Below are positions 33,511 through 44,122 of a stretch of DNA of 64,000 bases, one piece after another. The notes beneath the pieces are model-generated. The model had not been told where the DNA came from and searched no databases. It saw only the letters and a program-made list of their open reading frames with translations. Every line of letters starts with the position of its first letter. Position 1 is the stretch's first letter. The position numbers and the translations under genes are program-made. The DNA comes from Isoetes taiwanensis (Eukaryota > Streptophyta > Lycopodiopsida > Isoetales > Isoetaceae): assembly GCA_021234155.1 (NCBI GenBank), contig JAJEKV010000003.1, positions 14,740,386 through 14,804,385 on the forward strand, in the 5' to 3' direction.

Positions 33511-33823
33511 TTTTTGTAGTTTATGTTCTATTGTAATGCGTTATTTATGCCAAGCAAATCGCGCCACGCGCGATTTGAACCACGAAAATCTCTGTTTTGT
33601 AGCAACTTGCTTGTTGTTATTTACTCGTAAAGCTTTACAATTTCATTGTTTAGATTTCGTTTCGATTAGTTTTTAAAGTTTATGTTCCACTATAATACGT
33701 TATTTATGGGAATAAAATCGCGCCACGCGCGATTTGACCCTTCAAAATCTCTGTTCTGTAGCAACTTGCTTGCTGTTATTTATTCGTAAAACACTACAAT
33801 TTCAATGTTTAGATTTCGTTGTC
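33504..33823 (+). repeat. 160-bp tandem duplication with GC palindromes
   Basis: 33504-33663 and 33664-33823 are direct repeats (GATTAGTTTTT ... TTTAGATTTCGTT). Each carries one AAATCGCGCCACGCGCGATT palindrome (33556 and 33714). They form the 3' flank of the gene set, 210 bp from the right TIR. Confidence 0.85.
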
Positions 33824-34032
33824 GTCGGTGATTGTACGAATTAATAAGCAATTTCCTACTTTTTATATTGCCAACATTCTTTCATAATATGGGTCATTTG
33901 GACCGAATATTTGGATGACCTTGCATTTCAACATAAAATGCATCTTCCTAGCCCGAAAATGAACTCAGTGCAAAAGTGTGGTTAATTCAATATAATGGTC
34001 AATAAATAGCTTATACGGCGCGATTTTGGAAT

Positions 34033-34064
34033 AGACATAATCCCAATTTAATTGAATGATGGTT
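34033..34064 (-). repeat. Right TIR of the 12.2-kb element
   Basis: Reverse complement of 21876-21907 with no mismatch, followed by TGGA and then copia RT. A half palindrome GGCGCGATTTTGG lies just inside it (34017). Confidence 0.85.
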
Positions 34065-35340
34065 TGGAGTTGATTATCATGAAACATTCTTGCCTGTAGT
34101 GCGTCTTGCCACTGTGCATGCTTTGTTACGCATTTGCAGTTAATCATAATCTCTATATTCATCAAATGGATGTTAAAACAACATTTCTAAATGGAGATCT
34201 TACAAAAGATATTTATATGGCACAACCTGATAGTTATAAGGTTACAGGTCAAGAGAATTTGGTTTGCAAATTAAGGAAAGCTCTGTATGGTTTAAGGAAA
34301 GCTTGGTATAAGAAGATGCATGCATTTCTTATTTTTGATGGTTACTTACCCACTACTGCTGATGCAAATCTTTATTATAAAAAAGTTGGTGTTGTCTTCA
34401 CTTTCATTGCGCTTTATGTTGATGATACCATTTTAGTATCGAATGATCTTCCATTTCTTAATAAGTGCAAGGCCAACCTTGGAGCTGCGTTTGATACGGT
34501 TGATCTTAGTTCTATCAAATCTTGTCTTGGACTTCAAATAGAACGTCAAGAAGGTTGCATAAGATTGAGTCAACCAAAATATATTTCTGAGTTACTTGAT
34601 AAATATGATATGACTAATGCTAAACCTCAGTTAACACCATTGGGGCCTAATGTTAAGTTGACTAAGCAGATGTGTCCTCAAACAGAAGCCGAGCGTCTTG
34701 ATATGGCTAACTATCCATATACAAGTCTTGTTGGTGCTCTAATGTACTTAGCACATGCTACGAGACCAGATATAAGTTATGTTGTTAACACGTTGGGACA
34801 ATTTATGTCTAATCCAGGGCGTCAGCATTGGAATGCAGCTAAACGAGTTCTTCGCTATCTTAAAGGCACTATAAATTATGCTTTGACATATGCTCGTCAA
34901 GATAAAGGTTCTGATGGTTCACAGTTGGTTGGTTATACTGATGCTTATTGGGGAGGTTGCCCTGACATTTTTCGTTCCACAAGTGGTGCATGTTTCTTTA
35001 TACATCATTCTTTGATATCTTGGTACAGTAAGAAACAACATTGTGTTGCGGTGTCTACTATTGGAGCAGAATATGTTGCAGCTAGTATGGCAAGTAGAGA
35101 GTTGATATGGTTACGACGTCTACTTCAATCTTTTCAACAGGTTTTGATTAGCCCAACAGTTTTATATTGTGATAATCAAAGTGCTATTTCGTTGACTAAG
35201 GATGAGGTTTTCCATTCAAAATCTAAGCACACTATATTAAATTGGAAGTCAAGAAGAAGACAATTGTGTTACAGTATTGTCCTACAGATAATATGATAGC
35301 AGATATATTTACTAAAGCATTATCTACGGCCAAGCATTAA
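34065..35340 (+). pseudogene. Copia RT and RNase H, plus arm
   Basis: Continues the RT cut at 21875. A small frameshift near 34105 is followed by HQMDVKTTFLNGDLTKDIY, KLRKALYGLRKAW and ALYVDDTILVSND (catalytic YVDD about 34414-34425). Then come the thumb (LSQPKYISELLDKYDM), YLAHATRPDISYVV, and RNase H (DAYWGGCPD, AEYVAASMASRELIWLRRLL, LYCDNQSAISLTKDE). A frameshift at about 35230 breaks the C-terminal SKHIEIHYHYIK part. It is nearly intact otherwise. Confidence 0.9.
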
Positions 35341-35568
35341 GATTTTACTAGTCAGTTGCGGCTTCTTAATTCTTCTTCTACTTAGTTTTGTTTTGAAGGG
35401 TGCCACAGTTTTTTCTTTTGATTCCCACAAAAGTTTTTTATCCGGGCACATGACCAAGGTTGCAAGAGGGGATGTTTGGTGTGTGCATCCTTGGTCACCT
35501 TCTGAGTAATTGTATATGACATTTTATATATTGTATTTTTTGGTTCTCTTTTATTGAGAGACCAACGT

Positions 35569-35579
35569 TGCAGGGGGGG
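35569..35579 (+). other. Copia polypurine tract
   Basis: GCAGGGGGGG immediately before the TG of the 3' LTR, the expected plus-strand primer site. Mirrored at 1677-1684. Confidence 0.75.
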
Positions 35580-35770
35580 TGTTGAGATGCCACGTTGGGC
35601 TCTCAACTAAACTTGGCTCTTCCAAGTTTAGACATGCCTTTTCCATATTTGGACATGCCTAAAGGCATGCCTTTTTCTATGTACTTATATAAGTGTTCAT
35701 ATTCAATACATCGTTTTGGGATTACTTCCTTTGTTCTAGTCTTTTGTATACTTTTTGCTTAGTTTCAATA
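35580..35770 (+). repeat. Copia 3' LTR (191 bp)
   Basis: TGTTGAGATGCC to CAATA, followed by GTAGG at 35771. A TATA-like ACTTATATAAG (about 35683) lies in the middle, as in the other LTRs. Confidence 0.85.
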
Positions 35771-35775
35771 GTAGG
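35771..35775. repeat. Right 5-bp target-site duplication GTAGG
   Basis: Matches 87-91 on the far side of the copia locus. Confidence 0.75.
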
Positions 35776-36345
35776 ATGCTAGAGTTCCTGGAATTTGTCC
35801 CACACTGCCGGCAGGATATAAAGGGAGAGGTACACATATAGTTGAAACCATCCATTTATGTGTATTACAGTTGAAGCCCGTTTCTTTGATTCTGGGCCGT
35901 CAGATTAATAATCAGACCATTGGATAACAAGAGCCAAGTTGGTCATGGCCGCAGGTGAAACCCGCTGACCCAGTCAAACAAATAAATTCCCTATTTTTAG
36001 GCTCGATGGTGCCTCTTGAATACATAAATACAGAAATACACAAGTACACTACTTTCTATAGATTACGCCGAATACTGCGCTGCAAAGAACAAGGAATCAC
36101 ATCACAAACACAGCCAGGGGAATCAAACCCCTTGTGTAGAGCACAAACCAAAGGCCTATACTCCTCTTAAAAAAGGGCCAGGGGATACTCCCTGTTGTTG
36201 TCTTATTATGTAATAGCGTTGAGGCCATTATTCTGGCGGAAGAGGCCTGGTGACGGTCTCCCGGCTCCACCACTCGCGGCGCTCCAGCTCGCCTCGCCGC
36301 TGCCAGGCCTTTTGAACCAGAAAAATGGCCTCAGCGGCCTTTACC
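35776..36345. other. Unassigned spacer
   Basis: No gene seen. A GC-rich stretch (36230-36310, CCACTCGCGGCGCTCCAG) stands out but has no supported frame. Confidence 0.4.
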
Positions 36346-37401
36346 TTACATAAAGGTAAAGGGAACCACATTTTGGCCAGCTGGATGCCACGTCAGCAAA
36401 ATATATAAAGTTTTTTTCTTTTCTTTTCTTTTCCTCCTTTCTTCCGGCGATCTCTGTTTTCACATGGGCGCTTGCTTTTTTTCTGTTGCCATAGCATTTG
36501 TGCATGGTTTACCAGTTGCCATAGCAGAGTTTTTTGCGGATCGCCATAGTTTTAATGTTATTCTTTCTGTTCTTGTGGATTTTGCATTTCGGCAGTCGTC
36601 GTAGCTGGTTTTTAGAGTTTTTCTTGGAGTTTGTGTTGCGATCTTACTTTAGCTGGTTTTTGAAGATTTGGAAGGATCTTTTGTGAAGATTTGATAAGGT
36701 AACTTCATTTACATGCCTTTCTTAAGATTATTTACCCTGTTCGCGTCTTTAACGCATTTTCTTGTGTATTTAGGTGTCTACATTTATCTGGATGCGCTGT
36801 AGAGCCTTTTAGACCGTTAGATTCACTATTAACAGTTGCTTCAAGAACATGCCTAGTTTATTTCTATGCCAAGTTGCTTCAAAAATATGCCTAGCTTATT
36901 TCTATGCTGTTTTTTTTTTTTTTTTTCCAGACTTCTTTATCCTGTTAGCGTTTACCTCTACCAAATCTTGTTAGAGGTTTGATGCTTCACAATGGCTTTC
37001 CCTTTTATCCTTTCTGTCCTGGCTAATCTTGTGCTCATTATTGTAAAGATGAGCATGGTCGTTCTGTTGGGGAAGCTCTGGAATCATGGAAGAAAAAGAC
37101 ATGATCAGTTCTTGTGTTCTTCTATTTTTAGTTGTGTAATACTTTTTTTTGGAATCAGTGGAACTTTCTTAATCAATACTCTGTTACTGTTTTTGATCAG
37201 TGTAATCCTGGGTTTTTATAATACAATCAATATGATCTTGAATTTCTGTGCTATTTCTGTGTTATGGAATAACGAAAATCAAGTGATCAATGGATAAATC
37301 AACTGACCCGAAATCAACTCAGCAGACCATAAGAAGAACTATTACTGGATATAAAATGAGCTGAAAACAGCCAAAATGTGGCCCCCTTTACCTTTATGTA
37401 A
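36346..37401. mobile_element. 1.06-kb TIR element
   Basis: Ends TTACATAAAGGTAAAGGG...CCACATTTTGGC (36346-36377) and its reverse complement (37370-37401), about 32 bp with two mismatches. No duplication could be identified. The interior has a long hydrophobic frame (36992-37297) with no family assignment and gene-like T-rich intron stretches, so it may be non-autonomous or carry host DNA. Confidence 0.65.
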
Positions 37402-39544
37402 TCATTCAAGAACCAAGCAATACAGGCTTTTTTTTCATTTTCCAGCAATTCTCTTAGCTTATCTACACTTAATGGCCCTTTAACTTGATGCCTCTAGCAT
37501 CAAGGCTTAGCATCAACACCTGATGCACAGATGGTAAATCGACAGGATATGATTTCAAAAAATAAGAGCTATGTTAGAAGTCATACTTGATATTTCAAGC
37601 ATATGTTTCATGATTTTACGCAAAATTCTATTAGCTTTAAAAAGTTGTTAAGGAAACATTGGTGTATAGTTAAAACATTTTGGGTCGACTACATTGAACG
37701 AAGTGCATAAGTGTTTTATGCAAATGTTGGATGGCATGTTGGATCATCGTTATATGAATTCTGAATCTTTGCAACTGTGGTCTAGGGTATAAAGGTTGCA
37801 AGTTATTGGGGAAGAATGCTTTATTTTGTGCGCTATTAGTTTGCTTATCCTTAGCACATATAATCAAGACATATGTAATTGTGTTTCAAATTTTTCTTTT
37901 TTCTTTTTTTTTTTTTTAATTTTCTTGGTTCTGCGCCGCAATCCAAGTTCGCCTTCTCTTGCCACATTTTTTTTCTCCCGACTGCTTGCTCACATAGCGA
38001 TGGTGCCTATAATGCTCATTTTTCTATTCTTTACTACCTGTGCTGTGTTATACGGCGAAGGCAGCACTGCTCGGCAATCGGTGAGTCTTCCCTTTCTTTA
38101 CTGTTTTCTTTACTGTTTGGTAAAGCTAGATTTGCGCCGTTCTTGAATTATTTTACGCAATGCAAACATGTAGCAGTATAGATCGGAATGCAAATGCTGC
38201 GGCTAATCTACTCTGTTAAAACATAGGGTCTCTATACATCAAGCTGGATCCAAGCAGGCTAGACATGCATTCTACTCTGGCCCTCCATCCCTGCATCAAG
38301 AAATATCTGGAATATTTAGATACTGAGGCAACTATACTCAGAGACTGGAATGCCCAATTTACATCCTGCACTGTCTGTGCTTTTGGAAATACCTACATTT
38401 AATTTACCAGCAACACATAGGCGTGGCTTTGGATCGCTTCTATCGCAAAAATCCCTAAAGGCATGTTCTTAGTCAGAAATCTCTGCTAGAAGGATCTGAC
38501 AGAGGTCTAAGCCTCCAGTTTGCATAAATTGAACGGAGAAAGGATGACTTGGTCGGCGGAAAAGGAAGGATTCAGGGCCACTTTTTTTACGGTTTCCTGG
38601 ATGAGAAGATCCGACGGGCCCTGGGCAGTGCTTGGACAGAATTAACGGGTTCTCTATTTTCTGCGACAGACCCATAGAACTAGCCAGGATTTCAGCTATA
38701 AGTAAGTTATTTCGACATCGATTGGAGGACTCTGCATTCTGAGGAGCAAAAGACCGGAGTTATCACAGTTTTTCTTCTGGGTTCACTCCATTTTGGATCA
38801 AGAGCAATTTCGAATTGGAGGCCGGAATAAGGGCGGATGATCTGTTTTGGATTTACCTGCCACATGACGAGTTCTGGAATTTGAATTCCAGATTGGTTTC
38901 AAGGCTAAAGGAATCAGGACCTCTCACAATCAAACTGGCCAGTCCCAATCATAAGCTTATTAAGAAAAATTTGTAAAAGCACAGCAGCAAGTCCTCTTGT
39001 TGTTTTTCCCTCACTGGAACAGATGCCCATTCGATTCTTTGAATGTGGGAAAGAGTTTGCATCTATGAAGACCCTTTGGGCATATGAGATGTCAACAAAA
39101 TAAAAAAACAGCCTGGATCCACCAGATCCATTCCGTTCACTGAATTGCGTCTGCATAAAGAATATACTAAATTATAGGTTTCTGATGATCTCTATAATAA
39201 TAGGCAATCAGATATCAAATTCTCTGATGAGAGCTTGGACTATGGGAAAAGAAGGGATGAGAGCTAGAGAGGCATTGCAAAACAAGAAGTCCTGAAGGAT
39301 CCAAACAAGAATTTGAAGAGAGTCAAACAGGCGGGAAAGATCTGAGCAAAGGAAATTTTGTGGCAACTCTTGCAGACAATGGCCGATATTGGTTGTTGCA
39401 TTAACCCTTGGAAGCGTTGCCTCAGAGCAGGGGAGCTCTTGCTCTATTCCAGCATGAAGCCATTGCCATCTCGCCGGAATGGCTATTCTGCCAAAATAAT
39501 GCATGGGAGAAATCCTTGGCCGAGTTTTAAATTGACACACTTAA
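37402..39544. other. Unassigned spacer
   Basis: No gene supported. Plus-strand segments near 38550-38660 and 39000-39480 read as short broken frames and might be an eroded retroelement, but no domain is recognisable. Confidence 0.35.
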
Positions 39545-40310
39545 ATGAATAGAATAATAGAATAGAGTAGTTTTTTTTAACGTCCACGGAGACCAATAGG
39601 TCATGGGACCCATATAATGGGCTAGTACAATCATTACTACTAGGATTAAAAAACTCCTGCCTCGAATGGTTTTCAAGGGAAAAACCTTTGCAGTAATGAT
39701 GATACTAGACAAGCAAAGATAATGACTACTGAGGGCTCAGTAATTGCAGATGTTTATCTAGAACCTCAAGTATGTATAATGCCAAGTCATGGACAGATGG
39801 TGCTCCGAGAAGTTGTGGAAGCGTGGAATGGAATGTTAAGGTCAAAAAATGATTCCGAACTATCTCAAAAGCAGGGCAACTCAGAAGAGTATGGCTTTCA
39901 TCTTCAATAACCTGTAACTGGCAACAGGCACATAGTCTCGCTTCTCGCGGCAATTGCAGCCGCTCCCATCTACCTGTCTCAATCCGTAGCCTGTGAGACC
40001 CCGTGCGAATTGATGCAATAGCTACAAGCTTCTTCCTGGACAATGAAGCAAGCAAATAAGCTTGGGGCCCTGGTGCCAAGGTGGGATTTATGTGTGCATG
40101 ATAATGACCAGTTTTCACTTGGGCCAAAGTAATTGTGTCCCATATCTTTCGAGAAAAACGACCATTGAGATATTGTTGCAAAAGCTCAGGATCAGAACTA
40201 GCAAGCATCAGGCAGTGCTCTGGTTGCACAGCCCAACGGGCAAGCCATGTAGTGCAAACCATGAATAACGGGCAAACCACGAATAATTGCTTTAGACATC
40301 CTTCTGCCAT
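39545..40310 (-). mobile_element. 5'-truncated LINE, minus strand
   Basis: The frame 40310-39726 encodes the ORF2 C-terminus: KTGHYHAHIN, RIETGRWERLQLPREARLC and a zinc-binding C-x2-C...EDESHTLLSCP motif (zf-RVT type). The 3' UTR and the conserved end (GGTCTCCGTGGACGTTAAAA) follow, then an ATTCT-type tail at about 39545-39565. It is close to the fragment at 58313-58735 in both protein and UTR. Confidence 0.85.
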
Positions 40311-42076
40311 ACCCAGTTTCCAAAGCTACCATTTCCTTAAAGAATCACAAAGCTGCAAAAAAGGAGATGCAAAGCAGTCTGTTATGCAGCATCACGATAT
40401 AGCAAATTCCTGAGTAATGCTGTTTATATAGTGTTCATGAAACCATTGGTAAAGTTTCTCAACTTAATGGTTCATAATTCATCCATTTTGTGATTCAAAT
40501 CCTCCGAGCTTAGATATTCATCACAAATTCAGCACTACAGTTTCATTCATTCAAAACTCAAGCCGTTTTGACTTGATATCAAGTGTACATTAATCAAGTG
40601 GGCACACAAGGAAAACATATTTTGACTATTGTATAATGTTTAAGTGCTTACCCCATCAAACCAATAGTATCATGTTAATCAATACACACAATTTGAGAAT
40701 ATCTATTCGCCATACCATTAAAATAATTGTCACACAATTTGAGGATATCTATTTGCCATACCATTAAAATATAATTGTCTATACGTACGTTAACTCTCAG
40801 CTGGCACAAAATTAATAAGTGAGTCGCTAACCAGCATTCCCCTTTAACAACTACCCATCTAAAGATAGGGAAATCAAGAAAGAGAAATGTTCGCGGCGGC
40901 CTTGGCCGCCGCGATAAAGGCCGCCGCGATAAATTTCTTGTAATATTAATGTTAATATTTGTTTTTTGTGTAGCATGAATTGTTTATCTGGCACCTAATT
41001 GTGATGGCTTATAGTTTATTTGAGAATGAAAAATAAATGAACAAAGGGACACACTTGTATGATGGCCTGTGACACGGCACCATTGACCATAAGTGAGCTA
41101 TGAAGGTGCTATATTTTGACCTCAACATCCACTAGTATCTAGGTTCAGATGGAGCGAAGATACATTTGGAACTTCTTGGACTTTTCTTATTTTCACTATT
41201 TATATGTTTATTAGGTGAGTACAGGGTTTCTTTCTGGTCATATGTTTACTATCTGAGTAAATATTATGAGGTTTTTCACACAGCATTATTTCTACTAAGA
41301 AAAACGTTTCCCACCATCCTACGGTCCTTGTGTTTTTTTTGCTCCAATTTACCCAGTACAGGTTATTGCTCTACTAGATTCTTACAAATACTGTTGTCCA
41401 TGATTGGAAGAACATAGATGCCTTGCGACGTGGCAGTTTGCAGGCATATATCCAGGTCTGGAAAAAGCTTTTAGTGGATGTTTATAGTGCCTCAAGTGTG
41501 AGGTGTCTTTGCTATGAAGTATATAGAACAAAGATGCAATGTTGCATATGAACAACAAAACTAGCCATATATATGATAGATATTGCAGCTCATGGACTAT
41601 GATTCCAATATGTAGGAATACAATGTAATAGTTGGTGTTGCCTTCATCTTTTGCTTGGTGCGTCCTCTTTTTCGGAATGGAATTAACACATGTTTTATGC
41701 ATGCACCATAATGATTGCCATAACAAAGCATGCTCACGTGGATGGAAACACATGTTTCCACAATATCTAACATATGCACGACAATATCAAATTTACAATT
41801 TAAGGGAGATCCTGCACCTATCATAATTGTGATATTTAGAATGGAGTAAACTATGGAGACTTGCGCTCTATAATTTACGACGAGAAATGTATGGGCGGCC
41901 ATAGATGTTGTGATTATGGGGTTTCACTGCGTGTTTTTATGCCATTCTTTAGCTTACAACTAAATTAAAGTTTTAATTCAACTTTGTTTTGCCAACCAAA
42001 AATATAAAACCTTTTCATTTCAGGCTCAACTAGAACATCCAAGGTTCTTAGTAATTAGTATTTAAGCTCTTAAAAT
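40311..42076. other. Unassigned spacer with small repeats
   Basis: A 46-bp direct repeat (CACACAATTTGAGAATATCT, 40685 and 40731) and a GC palindrome (40892-40935). No gene is seen. Minus-strand frames at 41382-41902 lack recognisable motifs. Confidence 0.4.
40892..40935. repeat. Isolated GC palindrome
   Basis: CGCGGCGGCCTTGGCCGCCG (20 bp shown), followed by a further GGCCGCCGCGATAAAT half. It resembles the AAATCGCCAAGCCGCCGCGA copy of the 12.2-kb element (32313) but lies outside that element. Confidence 0.7.
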
Positions 42077-42618
42077 TTACCTATGTTTGCTTTTGCTAGT
42101 TTTTTAAATATAACAACCACCATTAACATTAATCAACCCAAACCATTACATCTAACAGTTTTAAATTAAAATCCCTCTGAAACCCCCTTTGGTTTGGGTG
42201 CATATTCACACGGGGGGTTACTCCGGGCAACGAGAGCTGTCGGATGAGCATATTTGCCTTTTATTCCAAGATCTGGACCGTACATAGCAATCCTCGTTTG
42301 TGGGGTATGCATGTACAAGTTTTTGTATGCTGTATATTAAGGTTTGCAAAATACTATAAGGTTTGAAGGAATATACTTAATGGTGTTAATTTTGTACATA
42401 TATTGTAAATATATTTTAGGGGCTCTCGCTGCCCTACGTAACCCCCCATGTGAATATGCACCCAAACCAAAGGGGGTTTCAAGGGGATTTTAATTTAAAT
42501 GCATTGGATGTAATAGTTTGTATTGATTAATGTTAATGGTAGTTATGTGTTAGTAGTTGTATTAAAAAAAAAAAAAAAAAAAAGGGCCCTTCGGGCCCTG
42601 ACAAAAGCAAACATAGGT
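42077..42618. mobile_element. Foldback element, full copy (542 bp)
   Basis: Long inverted arms (about 42077-42235 and 42440-42618) run from TTTACCTATGTTTGCTTTTG through ACCCCCTTTGGTTTGGGTGC to TATTCACACGGGGGGTTAC. They enclose a loop of about 200 bp. The right arm carries an A-run and GGGCCCTTCGGGCCC, which is deleted from the left arm. No ORF and no clear target duplication. The half element at 14166-14560 and the inverted partial at 44123-44310 belong to the same family. Confidence 0.75.
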
Positions 42619-42963
42619 AAACATACAAGAACGAAGTTTAAGTTAAGTTGTATTGAACATAAGTAGCTTCTTTGTTACAATAATAATCAACAACAATGGT
42701 TTGTTTATTACGTCAATTTAAATACCAACAAGAAAGATCTAAAAATGTCATTGATGTAACGTGGGAGGAATATCACATGCAATTGATGCATTGGGGGATT
42801 CTATAGCCTGCATATACATAAAGTAAAGAAATTGGTGAATTGATATAAATTTGCAAATTAGAAATATATTACCACTAAATTGTCAAAGAACAACTTTTGA
42901 CATAAACGGATATAACAACTTCCAGGATGAGATGGACATTATTCACATCATAGCTGGTCTGCT

Positions 42964-43400
42964 TTACATCCCCTGGCCCCTGCTTTTTAACCGAGCTCTA
43001 AGGCACGTCAATTTGATTTTCTTTACAGAATCCATCGACGAGGATTGTGTAAGTGATGACATCAGGAGCACAGTCTGCTTCTGACATCTTTCCAATCCAA
43101 CAAGTTTGCGGGCATCGGCCAACTTATGTTCTCTGCACAGCCTGTCAACTAAACAGTTGTATGTGACTACATTTGGAGTGCATCCATTTTTGGCAATCAG
43201 ATCAAAGTGTGTCATCGCATCTTCTAACTTATTTGCGGCACAAAGTGTGTTAATAACGATCATATGTATATAAATATCAGGATGAATTCTGTTCTCTGCC
43301 ATTTCATCAAGCAGTAAGCAAGCTCTATCCAGCCTCCCATCTTTGCAGAAGCCATTAACAAGGCCAGTGTATGTATAACAGGGGAAATAAAGGAAAGATT
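42964..43400 (-). pseudogene. PPR gene fragment (captured)
   Basis: Minus-strand P-type pentatricopeptide repeats: TGLVNGFCKDGRLDRACLLL, EMAENRIHPDIYIHMIVINT, NKLEDAMTHFDLIAKNGCTP and NVVTYNCLVDRLCREHKLAD, about three repeats of 35 residues with one frame change near 43290. Full PPR proteins have ten or more repeats, so this is a fragment. It lies between the two conserved ends of the 2.7-kb-type element (42212 and 44120), hence likely captured. Confidence 0.75.
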
Positions 43401-44005
43401 CGTCCAGATGCCTTGCAATCTCTTGTCCCGACTGAGAGCTGATGGCTTATGAAACACTGATTCAGAACAGTTGAAGCAAGGATTCATAACCTGAGAAGCA
43501 TGAAAGGCAAGGAAAAATGGAACATACAAAATCCCTTACCTCTTGTCTATTCCGACCATAAATGAAGCATGACTCTGAATATCCTGTGATTGCCCTTGAC
43601 AGGGCAAAATTTCAAGGCAGGCAACTTCGACAGAAGAGAGAATAGAAGGTCCGCTGGGAGATACAATCTTCATAACATAAAAATTTTGTTTGCCGAAATG
43701 CTTTGTTTCAACTGGACCAAAATTCATATCCAAAGACTATGTTTTCTAGCATAGCTCACAATGAAGAATCAACGGGAAGGTGGGCAGCAAAGGCAGTGTG
43801 CGGGCCACACAGAAGGAGATGGTCCTTCCATCCATAGCCGATCAAACCCTCTGTACGATTTCCTAAAAGCCTCCCCCTGCGGAAAAGGAGGTCCCATGTT
43901 CCTTGTGTTGGCTAAAAACCCTAAAAATAATGGGAGGACCAAAAATAAAGAAGCCTCCACCACAGGACTTGCCCCTTTTCTAAAATCAACGGCTGACAAA
44001 AGGGT
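43401..44005. other. Remaining cargo of the second element copy
   Basis: Minus-strand frames at 43536-43733 and 43769-43999 may be the 5' part of the captured PPR transcript. No domain is recognised. Confidence 0.3.
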
Positions 44006-44122
44006 GCACTCTAGAAATACTATTTAGTACACCTGGATGAATACGGCCACCAAATCATATGAAAACCTTAGAGAAAACAGTACAAAAACAGAAAGGAAGA
44101 CCCCCTGTTATAATGCTAGATA
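44006..44122 (+). repeat. Shared right end of the 2.7-kb-type element
   Basis: About 115 bp homologous to 16756-16872, from GCACTCTAGA to ACCCCCTGTTATAATGCTAG. An ATTC then leads into an inverted foldback core. Confidence 0.7.

Larger units (their letters stand above)
21876..34064. mobile_element. 12.2-kb TIR DNA element with DUF7869-like and DGQH genes
   Basis: Thirty-two-bp perfect terminal inverted repeats beginning AACCATCATTCAATTAAATT (21876-21907 and 34033-34064), flanked by TGGA on both sides (21872-21875 and 34065-34068). The empty site ATTGCTGGAGTTGATTATC is preserved in the opposite copia arm (about 17248-17270). The left third holds a decayed DUF7869-like protein gene on the minus strand. 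The right two thirds carry plus-strand exons, including a DGQH-motif gene, separated by introns and gaps that contain GC-rich palindromes. Frameshifts show that this copy is defective. I cannot assign it to a named superfamily. Confidence 0.8.

Noticed and set aside
26600..33800. Integrated large DNA virus segment (ORFs separated by GC hairpins)
   Set aside because: GC hairpins between genes recall giant-virus mRNA-end hairpins. However, exons join at GT-AG sites, hairpins lie within introns, no capsid, polymerase or packaging gene is seen, and TIRs with a TGGA duplication define a transposon.
21876..34064. Maverick/Polinton element
   Set aside because: Size and TIRs are suggestive, but there is no protein-primed DNA polymerase, retroviral-type integrase, ATPase or capsid, and the duplication is 4 bp, not 6.
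36992..37297. Membrane protein gene in the 1-kb TIR element
   Set aside because: Hydrophobicity follows from T-rich composition. There is no family motif and no codon-level evidence.
41382..41902. Minus-strand frames with possible transmembrane segments
   Set aside because: Overlapping frames, no recognisable family and no expression signals.
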